Assembly: GCA_022393335.1 (NCBI GenBank)
Contig: JAJEKB010021353.1
Coordinates: 1,268,225 to 1,332,224 of the forward strand
Length of the DNA: 64,000 bases
Source: Macrotrachela quadricornifera
Taxonomy: Eukaryota; Rotifera; Eurotatoria; Philodinida; Philodinidae
Reading direction: 5' to 3'
A model generated the notes under the pieces. The model had not been told where the DNA came from. It ran no database searches and worked only from the letters and a program-made list of their open reading frames with translations. Shown here one piece after another: positions 21,969 through 33,654 of this stretch. The position numbers were made by a program, and so were the translations under genes. Numbering within the stretch: the stretch's first letter is position 1; each line of letters starts with the position of its first letter.

Positions 21969-23153
21969 CAAAGAACACAGATCAGTCTAAGGCATGAAAG
22001 ACTTTGCTTATTTATCTGTTTGTTTATCATAGTCTTTTGTATTCTATTATTAGATTTAAAATATCAGGATCACACACTAAATATTATTTTAATCTGAAAA
22101 CTAATATCTGCATAAATGATTCTTATCCCATTGAGGAAGATATTCATTCTGATTTTTTCGATATAATTATCTCAAATTGTTGTCTAATATTTTGACTGCA
22201 ACACACTGAATCATGCTATTACCAAAGCGAAAAAGTTAGTCAATGCCATAAATGCCAACAGGTGATTGATATTGATCATTATTGAGGTTATGGAAAATGC
22301 AAAGTTAGAAAAAGCAAAATAAATCCATTTTCTGACTAGTGAGAATAATCGTAAAATTACCCATGTAGAAGCGTACGGGCTGGATCTGGTCGGAATTCAT
22401 CGGATCAGGGAAGCAGTATTTCAGGCTGAAAGTCACTGGAACAACTGTCGGAAAAATTCGGCGATTTTCCACGTGGATCCATATTTTCGGAACTTGTCGT
22501 ATATGACCGGTTGCCTAGTCATCGCTTCCCATTTTGTTCCCGCTGATTCCTATATTCAGAAATTATACTCATATTTATGTTAGTCAAATCTGCCACAGTT
22601 CCGATTTATCAATAGAAAACTTAAGCTCACTTTTTGGTCATATAATCTTTAGACTGATAAATTGATCTCTTATTGACAATAGTGTTTCCCTTTTTGGTGT
22701 TTTTTTTACAAGTCACTCCCATAAGAATTTGACAAAAATTTAACGTAGAAAAATAATATTAGAAATTAAAATTATACTACAAATAGATCAAAATCATGTA
22801 ACTTAAATCGATCCGAAGCTTCTTTTAAATAGAAAATTATCTGAGGGAAACAGCAAACTTCGAGAGACTCCATGAGCTTCATGGAATTCACCTGACTTCA
22901 CCGAAGTTCAAAAGACTTAAAAATACTATGAGTATTTAAGAAATCTTGGAAATGGCATGAAATATCTATCGTATTCCGAAGACGATATCAATCCTGTGGA
23001 GCTAATAAAATACTTTCCTATTTCTTATAATTCTTTCATATTAGACATGTGTAATTGGAATACTTTAAGATTACGCAACTAGTCCTGAAAATATGACGTG
23101 ACACATCGCAAACATTTGAAACATAATTTATCTATCAGAAACATGCAAGGAGG
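21969..23153. other. Intergenic stretch
   Basis: No supported gene. The frame at 22004-22195 is short, hydrophobic and unconvincing. No clear repeat was recognised. Confidence 0.4.
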
Positions 23154-23750
23154 CAGGGCTGTCGCGACCGGAGGGGGGAAGAGGAAGGAATATCCCCTTT
23201 GTTACGTAGCGGAACCGTGGGAAGACATGTGATTCCACGTCCCCCTCCATTTCACGCCTTCTTCAACATTACTTCATTCTCCTCCTCCACCATTCTATCT
23301 CCTTCTATATTCTTTCTATGACATGTAAACATAAGATTCCAACATGCTCCTCTCTTTCACGCCTTCTTCAACATTGTTCTCCTCTCCTCCTTCGTTATTC
23401 CACCCCCTTCTACATTCTCTCTGTGATATCTCTCCTTCTTATCATCGTGAGTGATTCACATATATATACTCTACGCTTGTATGCAGTGTGTGTGTGTATT
23501 GGTACAATAAACATATATATATATAGAACAAGCACATCAGTGTATTTATATACCTAATATAACACCTTCCAATCTTGAGAAATTTTCTTTTTTTTGCTCC
23601 ACGCTTTTTAAAAAAATTTCAAAAATTTCCAAAAATCTCGAAAAATTTTTAAGAAATCTGCAATTTTTTCTTCAAAATTTCGATAATTTATAGGCACTTT
23701 TTTTAAATTTTTTGTCCTCCACCAATCGTTAGCCCCTCGCAACAGTCCTG
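23154..23750. mobile_element. Non-autonomous hAT element, copy with internal insert
   Basis: The ends are CAGGGCTGTCGCGACCGG at the left and, at the right, the complement-type end CGCAACAGTCCTG. Flanking 8-mers CAAGGAGG and CAAGTACG agree at 6 of 8 positions. The outer parts match the 245-bp copy at 46671-46915. A GC/CT-rich insert (about 23180-23570) separates the ends and itself carries a duplicated block starting cacgccttcttcaacatt (near 23255 and 23358). Confidence 0.7.
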
Positions 23751-24185
23751 CAAGTACGTAAAGGAATTATTATATTTATTACAATGTGAATTAAATGATA
23801 TTCAACAATCATGTGTAGGATATGGTTCTGTTAGTGTGTTGTTCTTGAAAATGGGGCTTTAAACTACCGAAGCATCGAAATAATTTAATATTTTCTCCTT
23901 AACCAACTAATTTTTCATGCACTTCCATGTTTCTGATCGATTAATTATATTTTTATCAATTTTGTTTTCATTTTAAACATCTACAATCGTATCTTGTTTC
24001 TACGACATTTTCTATTATTTTTTTCAGTGATTCAAACGATTATATTTTCTCTTGTTTGATAAACCCAATGGATACATAACCCAAATCGTTAAAAATCGTG
24101 TATGAAAAAAATTTGTCATGAATACATATGATCAATAAATCATAACTTCAATTTTATACGTAATCAAAGTGTTTCTTTATTACTA
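23751..24185. other. Intergenic stretch
   Basis: AT-rich; nothing supported. Confidence 0.4.
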
Positions 24186-24884
24186 ATGAGGGAACATTTT
24201 CAGGTGCCCCACTCCGATTTCGTTCGTTCTTATATCATTTGATATGATACCCCGAGTAGGTATAACCCCTAAAAGGATTCCTACCGACGGCTCCTCCTTC
24301 CCGAGAAATTGCCATTCTTCATTCCCATGGAGTACAATGATGAAAAACAAATTTCATAAATCTATGCAAAAGATATTCTTAGAAAGCTGCAATTTTCTTT
24401 CTTATTGTTATTGTTGATGAGTTTTTATGTAAACTGATGGTTTGTGTTGCTGTTGGTGTGGTTTTTAAAGTCATAAGTATTTTCTATTTAACAGTAAAAT
24501 CGGTCGTACAACATATTTTCTGCTTTTTTCAGTATTCGCTTTCGTAAATGAACATGATGATGACGATTATTATACATCTTTTCTACTTTTTCTTCAGATG
24601 GCGTACAGACAATAAGTACGACATGTATAGTTATACTACTTTCCATTTCTTGTTTTTATTGGATATTTTTCATACACTTTGTTTAACATCATCCAAAGAT
24701 GACTAATCTCAATTGTTTGAATTTTTGTTTGTTTGTTCTTGTTGTACAAGCAGAGCAAACGTTCACAAAATATAACTAATTTTTTCAGATTAATTAAAAA
24801 TATCGATAGATACATCAACGGATACATTCCTATCACGAATTTACCAATTTTAGTTACTTTATTTTCGAAAAAGCAAACCAAATC

Positions 24885-26635
24885 ATGATAAACCCGCACA
24901 ATGTTGTAAAATTACTTACAGATTATGTCGCTGAACTTTTACCACCAGCAACATTTTTATATAATGATACCATAGATGAGTCTGTGGCTACTCAACTTTT
25001 TGAAAACTTGCTTTTAATAATGCAAAGTAGTGAATATCGATTTGAAAATGAACATACATTAGATTTTATTCGTGATCAACAATCTGAACTTTACTCCAAT
25101 GAATCTGACATGGAAGATATTATAGAAAATGATGATGAGAACGATGATGGAAAAGACAATTTACCTCATAATTTTTCTCTTGAATACATGAAGAAGGTGA
25201 TCGCCTATTACGACGAAACAGATCCAAGCACCGGAAAAGAGAAACACAGTTGGAAAAGTTTTCAACACTCGTTTAGAAATGTTCCTGATCGAAAATGTCT
25301 TTCACGTTTTCGTACGTATATCGCTGCTCATAGAACAAAATAGATGAAATTGAACGAAATCGATGAATATACCTATGCTCAATTCAAAAAAGCTCGAGAA
25401 CACTTATTATCGATTCACGATATCGACTTAAAACGGCTTGCTTTGAAAAAAGCAAGAGAAATTCACGATAATACATTCGTTGCTAGTGACTATTGGTTGT
25501 ACAATTTCAAACGACGTCATGGTATATGTAGCAGGAAAATAACGAAGTTAGTCACAAAAAGTGAAGTTAAAGATGAAGAAGCAATCGCCCAAAGTGCTAA
25601 TAATTTTATCCTGAAAGTGCAGCGAATGTTGCCTAATTATAAAGCTGAATATATTTTAAAGATTGATCAAAGTGGTTTAGCTTTAGAAATGTTTTCTAAT
25701 CGAACTTTGTCTTTCCATGATGAGCATCTAACTATGGCCAAGGTACGATCTGTGCATAACACGACGCACAGTTATACTATAGAACCGATTATTTCTTTAT
25801 CTGGGCATCATATAGGTTCATAGTTTCTCTGTCTTAAGGAAAAAAATGATCACATGAGCGAAGATACTATGTGTCCATAAAGGATTTTCACAATTTGTAA
25901 TATCCAAATCCTTCCACTTTGTGTTCAGATTTCTCTGTGCTTCGTTGACTAACCCCCTTGCTTTGTCTAGATATTCTTTTTGAATGGTTTCATATCAAAC
26001 GAAATATTTTCAAAGTTGATAATGTGATTATTACATGGAGTCAATCGGGTAAATTAAATACTTCGTTGGTAGAATATTGGGTTCAAAGCGTTTTAATCCC
26101 TGCAATCGGTGATAGAAAGACTCTGCTTCTATCAGATTGTTGGAGTGGTCAGCGGAATAATAAACTTTATTAATCGTTAAAAAATTTAACTCGATTAAAA
26201 ATTCCAAAGAAAACAACTTCAATAATACAGCTTTGCGATGTTTATTATAATCGTCAGTACAAATACATAATTCGTCAAATTTATGGATTTGCAAGACTCT
26301 ATGATTTAGACGTTAATTTATCCCAACGAAACAATATAATTAAAATGAATTCATTAGCATATAATCAATTTTCCGCATCAGAATTCAATTTAATGATTAG
26401 ATATTCTTGGTACGAATCAGGATATATAAAACAGAGTCCTGGCGCTTTTAAATGTTAAAGAAGTTTGCTTTTCTTTTAAAGATAGTTATTGTCAGATACA
26501 ACAGTGTAGTGATTCTTTACCATTTATCAAGTGTTCTCACTGCAGTAAAGTACTCTGTTTCAAACATTTTTTTGTACTCTACCATTTTCATTGATATTTC
26601 AAAGATCATTGCTTGCGTTACTTTATGTTCGTGTG
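24885..26635 (+). pseudogene. pogo/Tc1-mariner-type transposase, disrupted
   Basis: One reading frame runs from 24885 through a TAG at 25341-25343 to 25823, so the first two open stretches are a single protein interrupted by a stop. It has an acidic N-terminal part (IIENDDENDDG), a helix-turn-helix-like region (WKSFQHSFRNVPDRKCL and WLYNFKRRHGICSRK, CENP-B/pogo style), and the first catalytic Asp in ILKIDQSG. After disruption near 25824-25957 the frame resumes with WSQSGKLNTSLVEYW and the second Asp in LLLSDCWSGQ (26130-26160). A stop follows at 26171, then the third Asp in CDVYYNRQYK (about 26235). A C-terminal Cys-rich block IKCSHCSKVLCFKHF lies near 26526. The family normally cuts and pastes at TA; this copy is dead. 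Confidence 0.8.
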
Positions 26636-27151
26636 TATATTTCTAGTATATTCATGGTAAATGTCTTTTGAATAAAAAAGCAAAAAAATTTCCTTGAAGC
26701 TCCAAATCTGTATAAATAAAAAAAATGCAATGCTTTCTAGCGATATTGATATTTAAATGGCCAGTCGATCATCTCTCGATTCTACTCACTGTTATTTTCC
26801 AAGCAATTAAAAGCAAAACTTAGTTCACTTTTTTTAATGAAATTTGATCGGATTTCTTCACTCATACGAAAGTTTCATGGCTTCGAAAAACAGATAAATA
26901 GTAACACTAATCATCAGTTTACATAAAAACTCATCAACAATAACAATAAAAAAGAAAATTACAGCTTTCCACGAATATCTTTTGCATAGATTTATGAATT
27001 TTTTTTTTCATCAGTGTACTCCATAGGAATGAAAAATAGCGATTTCTCGGGAACGAGGAGCCGTCGGCAGGAATCCTTTAAGGGTTTATACCTACTCAGG
27101 GTACCATATCAAATGATATAAGAACGAACGATATCGGAGTAGGGCACCTAG

Positions 27152-27553
27152 CAGAGACGTGCACCGCCCGCGCGGCCGCTCTAGGTCAAAAAACTCCAAA
27201 AATTATTTTAAAGAAAAATCAACTTTTATGTTTTCGGGACGATATCTATGCATCGTTTATGTTAAATTAGAAGTAAAAAAAATGAGATGGCATTATCAAA
27301 ATAATTACTGCTAAAAGAGAACCAAAATTCACCAATTCGATTACTAAAAATTATTTGCAATAAAATTTTATGAAACTTGGTTTTCTTTTAACAGTAATTA
27401 TTCTGACAATGCCATCTCATTTTTGTACGTTTAGTTTAACATAAACGATGCATAAATATCGTCCCGAAGACATAAAAGTTGATTTTTCTTTAAAATAATT
27501 TTTGGAGTTTTTTTGACCTAGGGCGGCCGCGTGGGCGGTGGTGCACGTCTCTG
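27152..27553. mobile_element. Palindromic hAT MITE nested in the pogo-like element
   Basis: This 402-bp near-perfect palindrome starts CAGAGACGTGCACCGCCC and ends with its complement GGTGCACGTCTCTG. Flanking 8-mers GCACCTAG (27144-27151) and GCACCTGA (27554-27561) agree at 6 of 8, and the right one equals the expected uninterrupted pogo-element sequence. The end motif CAGAGACGTGC is shared with the hAT element at 39399-40822, which could have mobilised it. No coding sequence. Confidence 0.85.
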
Positions 27554-27576
27554 GCACCTGAAAATGTTCTCTCGTA

Positions 27577-28630
27577 ATTACAAAAAAATAGAATTTCAGC
27601 AAAATATCACCTTCTATCATTGATATTCAGATTGAAATACACAACCACTGCTTCGCAAACAGTTTTAAACGTTCCTCTGCCATCTAGGTTCGCTAGGCAG
27701 AATACGTTAATACTCATTTTGAGCTAGCTGGTATCGAATTTTTTTAAAATAGTAAAATGCGAAAAAGGCAAAAATTGAATGCAATTCATGTTTTATTCAT
27801 TTATATATGGTTTGATATAGCTTGGCGAGCTGATCACAAATATGTAATTTTTATCTCGATTTGAATACTGTTCGGTAGGAAAAAGCGGTTAAAACTTGAA
27901 TGACTGAAAATGTACTATTAACAATCATGAACTCGCTTCTTTTTATGGAAATCATTGTATTTGAATTAGATTTAATTTATTAAACTTTTTCAAAACTACT
28001 ATATTTTGAATCAGGATGAAAAACAGATCCTAAAAATGTTATTTCATCAAGTTTTGTGGTAATAAAGTTTAAAAAAATCCTGTTCATTATAAATAGTTCC
28101 AATATGCTTGATAGCATGTATTTTGTGAGTATTCTTATAAATCTATCTAGTTTTTCCTTGTAACAAGAAATAAAAGAAAATTTCTTATCTCATGAGATTC
28201 GTCCGATCATGGCCAGGGAAAATATCCATTTAGGTTTTTTAGATTATGTTTTATTCTTCAAAAAATTGAATTGTCTCGTTATTTGGTAGCAAAATAATGA
28301 AAAAATGCGCTCACCCTCACCCTTTTTAATTACTATCGTTCCGGTAGAAACCGAAATAACGGGTGATCGGAAAGTTTTCGCACAGAATATTTGGATGTTT
28401 TTCGCACATCTAAATTCAATGAGAAGGAGTAAGAAGTAGTGATCCAGAAGCAGAATTCGATGCTCTTTCAGAATATATAATCAGAACATTCCTATAAATT
28501 TGGACTATTGAGACAAAATTAAATCTTTAAAAGCCTCAAGGATTCCCTTTTGACAGGTAAAATCTTACTTTTGTAAGGTTCATCGCATTTCCTGAAGAAA
28601 TCAAAGAAAATCTTAAAATGTATAGTATTG
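27577..28630. other. Intergenic stretch with a mariner-end-like motif
   Basis: No gene is seen. Near 28371 the bases gatcggaaagttttcgcaca resemble a mariner terminal inverted repeat, preceded by TA at 28360. No opposite end was found, so it may be a relic end or chance. Confidence 0.35.
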
Positions 28631-28639
28631 TAGCCTAAT

Positions 28640-29775
28640 ATTTTCTAGGTATGCACCAAATCTTAGACTATGGTATAAAAGATGTCATTTTTATCTGATG
28701 AAGAGGGGAATTGTTAGCAGATTGGATGTATCAACTTTATCCAGCTTTTTCTGCTCTATCCGAATCTATAATTAAAATTTATGAAACATTAAAAAAAGAT
28801 TTTGCCTTTTACTGAAAATTGGATTGTTCAAGTTTTTCTTGGTCAAATCCTGTCAAATTCAATTGAATTTGATATTTATCTTCTGTGCTATCTAAAATCT
28901 AACCATAAATTTGAAAAGAGCGTTCAAAACTGAACAGAAATAACATGAAAAAGCTTTCAGCGCAATCCCTGCGGGATTAAAAATGTGAAACACGATGAAA
29001 CTGCGTACATTGTATACCAGATATCCAGAGTTTGTCCAAAGAAGTGTCTATGATGGTCTTTAGTCCTTCATAGATTACAGTCTATACTTGAATAGTAAGA
29101 GTTAATGCAGAGTCAGCCGCTGTCTCTAAAGGTAACGCTAATTTTGTCCATTGCTTAAGGTCTGTGACCCAGGTAATCGAGTGTGTCGGTCACGGTCTGT
29201 GGGGGGGGGGGGGGGGGGGGGGGGGGGGAGGAGTCCAAATTTCTACCCTTAAACACTTCAACACTCTCTTTCAGATCGTGTTTCACAAAATATATGCTAG
29301 GTCGAAAAGTCTCAATGGTGGCCATGTTACTTTTGAACAGGGAAAGAAACAATCACAGTCAATTCCTGGAATTTTTGATCAAATGTTTATATAATTTCAG
29401 TATTGAGACTTTTCAACCTAGCGTATATTTTTCATGTTATTTCTGTTCAGTTTTGAACGCTCTTTTCAAATCTATGGTTAGATTTTAGATAGCACAGAAG
29501 ATAAATATCAAATTCAATTGAATTTGACAGGATTTGACCAAGAAAAACTTGAACAATCCAATTTCAGTCGAATCCAGGTGAAATCCAGAACCTTCTTTAA
29601 ATGTTTCATAAATTTCAATTATACTTTCGAATAGAGCAGAAAAAAGCTTAGGAAGGCTGATATATTCAATCTACAAACAATTCGGCTATTTATCAGGTAA
29701 AAATGACATTTTTGGTACCATAAGCTAGGATTTGGTGCATACCTAATGGAGTGTAGCATGATCAAATTTTTGTAG
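28640..29775. repeat. Large imperfect inverted repeat (possible MITE or foldback element)
   Basis: The left arm, about 28645-28955 (ggtatgcaccaaatc ... aattcaattgaatttgat ... cagaaataacatg), is repeated in inverted order at about 29435-29755. The spacer holds a second, smaller inverted pair (ctaggtcgaaaagtctcaat near 29298 and attgagacttttcaacctag near 29402) and a 28-base G run. The outer ends are decayed, so no target duplication could be defined. Confidence 0.65.
29201..29228 (+). repeat. Homopolymer of 28 G
   Basis: An uninterrupted G run of 28 bases lies in the spacer of the inverted repeat. Such tracts can form quadruplexes and are prone to assembly and length error. Confidence 0.9.
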
Positions 29776-30002
29776 TTAAATTTTTCCAAAAACGTTTTAC
29801 ATGCTGCTTTAATGGTCATTCAAAACATTGTGCTTACAAAATAAAAAGATTAAAAAAAAAGTGTCGGCAATTATTCTTGAAAGAATCATGTGTCAATAAA
29901 AGTGCACAACATTGATAGAATAAATTTGCGCTATATTTGTGTATGTGAAGATCATCTTGCGAATATTAAGTCTATCAGGTAATAGCGAATAATTCATTTT
30001 TG

Positions 30003-33000
30003 TTAAAATGGTGGTGGAACTAGTGGAAACGGTGATTCTATCTCTTCGATATTGATTAGTGTTAAACCATTACCTGCATTTACTTGGCCGAGTATTTTAA
30101 AGTAAAACCCAGGCATCAAAAGAACTTCGTCTTCCCTCGGAAACCATGAATGTTTTTGAATTTTTTTGCCATGCTTACATTGGATGGAGAACAGTGTACG
30201 TGCACCGCTTTTACCGATAAGTTGTTCTGATTGGAGAATTTCCATATTAGTGGCGGCTGTTGAAAAAGGCCACCAATTGACTGTTTCGCCCGTGTGATAT
30301 TGCTCACTCAAATCAAGTCTGACACCACGCCACACAGTTCCTTGGAATGATGGTAATTTATGTAATGCAGTCAGCAACAGTTTTAGGTATCGAAACCATG
30401 GTTTCAATTGTTGGCGGTCTACTGAGCGTAAGGTTGTATTTAATAAGAAATATAAACCGTTCTCGCGTGGCTCCCATTCCATTGTGCAGATTCGAATGGA
30501 AGCAGATTCATCTTGCGTTAGTCCATCAGGAGGATTTTCACACTTCCTTTTTGCTGTCCAGACTTGCCTATTCAGATCGGGAACTACCTGAAGAAGCGGC
30601 TGGACTGCTTCTTCCAGAGTCATCAAAGGGCTATTCTGGTAGCCTTCCATTGGACTTAACATGCGGCGTGACTCATCAAAATCGGCCAAGTTTCTAAAAC
30701 AAATGTACTACATCAAAATAGAAATAATTATAATCAACGATAAGAATGTTTCCAGAAAAGGTGCCACTGACAATAGCTATTTTTCGACTTCAGTTTATAT
30801 TGATTTAATATAAATGCAAAGATTCACCATGCCAATATAATTTTTTTATGCGAACTTTTCAATGATTGCTTTTTGCGCTTGTTATAAAAGTTAATTCAAA
30901 GTATTTTTTAGTGTGAATTTATTAAAATCAGATATTGGTTTTGTGAACAATGTTTTATAGTGCTTTGACTGTGTAATCAAACGAGGCACTAGGTATATAT
31001 TAAGATTACAAAAGTGTTCTTGCGAGAAAATTCAAGGAATAAAGAGCTGAATCTAGGAATTCCAAGAATTTTCTATAGTATCTTACAAAATTTTGTTGGA
31101 TTCTAGGCAATCCTGAATTTCTGAATTTTCTTGGATTTAATAGAATTTTACATAAATCCAAGGTCCTGTAAGTTCTAGATGTACATTAGTCTAACCACAA
31201 GAGATTTTCTGGTCTTTTTTTATTAGAATAAGGACCAGAAATTGAATAATTCAAGATTGCATACAACTTTGGGTGAGTAGTATGGTCTATTATAGAAGAG
31301 GAGCATAACATCCATCAGAGCCCATTAACTATTTTGGAGAACTTTTGTTCGTATATAACTAATTCTATGTCCTGCCGCAGATTGACAACTTACATGTTCA
31401 TAGACGATTCCCGGACTTAGCCAATGTGACTTTCAATAACGGGATTTTCGTTAATGGCAAATGTTTAGCGATGCATTATCGAATTTCTGTAAAAAGAAAG
31501 GTGTTATATTGAGCCTTTTCTCGGCACCATTCTCTGATCGTTTCTTAGTTCAAACTAAAATATCCACAGCTTAAAATAATTTTTGGCAAAAAATGTAGAA
31601 TTGGAAAAAGCTTTAGACTTTTTGGTTCGAATATAAAAAGTTTCATAAATTAGTGCTATATCTCGACTTTTAAAAAGTTCAGGATCGTTGGCAAAATCCT
31701 TAATGATCCGTTGTGACAACATTTCTAGAGACAAATTTGGAAGGTGTATAGACGAAAGTCAGAATATATCTTGTTGTTTTCACTTTTTAATCCAGTGAAT
31801 GAAGTTCTTTCTGATCTACCAGTTATACCATTCTGTAACAGAAAGTATCATGATAATTCTTTTATGATTGTATTCAAAACGTCTAGAAGTTTTTTTCAGT
31901 TGTATCTTCCTGTCAAAAACCGTTTTCACCGCTAAACTTGTTGGCCAGAACGGAACGCACAGTGGATACTCGCCAATTAGTGAAATTCGAATAAGCCACT
32001 CATTAAAACGAAATACTGATACAATAAAGTTGTTTGCTACAAAGGTATTCTTAACGTGTTACACTTTACCGTGAAGTCGTTCTTAAAAACTTCTGTAGTG
32101 AAACATGTAGCAGCAAGGATTGTTGAGAAACGTAAACTCACCTGAGTTGTCTTGGACCATTCACTATTTCATGCATCTGTTGCATTTGAGAAACAATCTC
32201 TTCTTTCACTTGTTGTATTAGCTCTTTCCGATGAACAATCACAGCTTTTATCTGAGAAATGACAAATTCAACAGAGTTCAGTTGCATTCAAAAAACTGGT
32301 TCCTACTTTTTTATGGTTTTTCGCCCACTTTTCATTCTCGACTTTGTTCATACAAAAGACAAAGATAGTCACTAAATGAGAAAAATCATGGATTTTTGCA
32401 ACAATCTGTCGACCGATCTGCCCGCCAACAATCAGTATAATTCGAGAGTTTGTCATATTTCCATGAATGAAGCTTTCGCACTCCTCAGGTTTTTCAAATG
32501 TTTTAAATATCTTATTTAGCTGTCGCAATTCTTCCTGAATTTCAATATTATCTTTCGACTTATTTACGGAGCCATCGAGCCAAATAAGACAGACATGATG
32601 GTGAGAAGTAGAAGCCATGGGAGAAGAAATGGTTTTTAGCATAGGCTCTTCATAGGAAATCTGTTCCATATCAATAATGTGAAGTTTAGGAGCTGGATTT
32701 GATATGGATTTGACCCGAAGACAGGTACCAGGAGGTAGAACAATTTCGCTTTCATTTGGAAATGCCGAGTGTTTCTTGATTATTTTGCCGTCATAACATT
32801 TTATATTGAACAGCGTTCGATGATTGTTCTTGTCAAGAAAAGTGTCTATCACATGAACCGTGTCGAAGCAGGAACTTGCACCCCACCAGACATGTATTGA
32901 CTTAGGTTGATATTGTCCACTAATATCACCGTTAACACCACGCCATATGCGATCTTGAATGGATGGCAGCTTCTCCAACGCTGTCATGAATAAATGCAGA

Positions 33001-33347
33001 TAGGCATGATAAGGCACTAAATTGGTTCGATTTTCATTACGCAGTGCTCGATTGAACATTCTGTAGAAACTGTGTTTACCGGCAGGCCATTGTAGGGAAT
33101 ATAGATATAGAGCAGCAGATTCATTCTGTGTTAATCCCTCCTCCGAATCTTTACACTTATTGAGTGATAATGTGACATAAGTCACTAGATCATCTACTAG
33201 CTTATGGATAGGTTTGACAGCATCTTGAAGACTAAGAACCGGCGTAGTACTAAATTTTTGAAGTGGTGGCAATGACTTGTCTGGTTCTTTACTGACGTCT
33301 GTAAAGCGTTTTCCATCTCGACGTGTAATATTACCCTCTTCAGCCAT
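30003..33347 (-). CDS. Tandem two-domain ADP-ribosyltransferase gene (three-exon model)
   Basis: Model: exon 1 33347-32307, 55-bp intron, exon 2 32251-32142, 1.45-kb intron, exon 3 30693-30003; about 613 residues. Exon 1 encodes an R-S-E-class mono-ART domain: Arg136 in IWRGV, WWGASS at 154-159 and the catalytic E199-S-E201 in FPNESEIVLPPG. A second alpha/beta domain follows (HVCLIWLDGSVNKS ... ILIVGGQIGRQIV ... ENEKWAKNHKK), a type I associate with rotifer ART proteins. Exon 2 completes it and adds a charged, coiled-coil-like helix (KELIQQVKEEIVSQMQQM). Exon 3 encodes a second ART domain: Arg in VWRGV, then WWPFST and EDE in FPREDEVLLMPG. All junctions keep the frame (phases 0 and 2) with GT-AG ends. 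Exon 3 alone has no ATG at its start; the first internal one precedes LSPMEGY. Exons 1 and 3 could instead be two genes. Confidence 0.65.
30694..32141 (-). other. Proposed long intron of the tandem ART gene
   Basis: At 1.45 kb this is far longer than the other introns inferred in the window (55 and 64 bp). No domain or transposon ends were recognised in it. Short plus-strand frames at 31744 and 31868 have no support. It may hold a decayed insertion or an unrecognised small exon. Confidence 0.4.
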
Positions 33348-33654
33348 TAGCGATGCTATCGAAATATCACGGACTAGTTTTCAAAGTCACTGCAATGAAA
33401 AGCATAAACAAATGGCATTTGCCAAAATTGTACGACATTGTTTTTGTCGAACAAGCGTACAGTCTACGTTTGTTCATTTCAAACGTCCAGATAAATTTAT
33501 TGAAAGGCTAAGCAGTGTCACCACCCGAAAAGATGCTAAATGCCTACCATTTTATGGATAAAATGAACTCTCGTTAAGGTCAATGGAATTATAAATTAGA
33601 GTAATAACGTTGTTTTCATGCATTCTGATGAGCTTGAAACTTTAAGAAGTTAAC

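Larger units (their letters stand above)
24186..27574 (+). mobile_element. pogo-like DDD transposon with long inverted repeats
   Basis: About 260 bp at the left (24186-24445, for example gaacattttcaggtgcc, then the atcatttgatatgat palindrome, then gatgagtttttatg) is repeated in inverted order at the right (about 26915-27149 plus 27554-27574). TA lies outside each end (24184-24185 and 27575-27576). The interior carries one transposase pseudogene on the plus strand. The right inverted repeat is split by a 402-bp hAT MITE at 27152-27553; without it the element would be about 3.0 kb. Exact termini are uncertain by a few bases because the outermost bases of the two ends differ. Confidence 0.75.

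Noticed and set aside
28360..28395. Complete mariner element
   Set aside because: A single end-like motif without a partner end or transposase.
29155..29488. Frames through the poly-G tract with Gly or Pro runs
   Set aside because: The runs come from a homopolymer and the surrounding frames have no coding features.
30003..30689. Stand-alone ART gene with a start at 30689
   Set aside because: The codon at that position is TTG, directly preceded by an acceptor-like tract; an exon of a longer gene explains it better, though the internal ATG remains possible.
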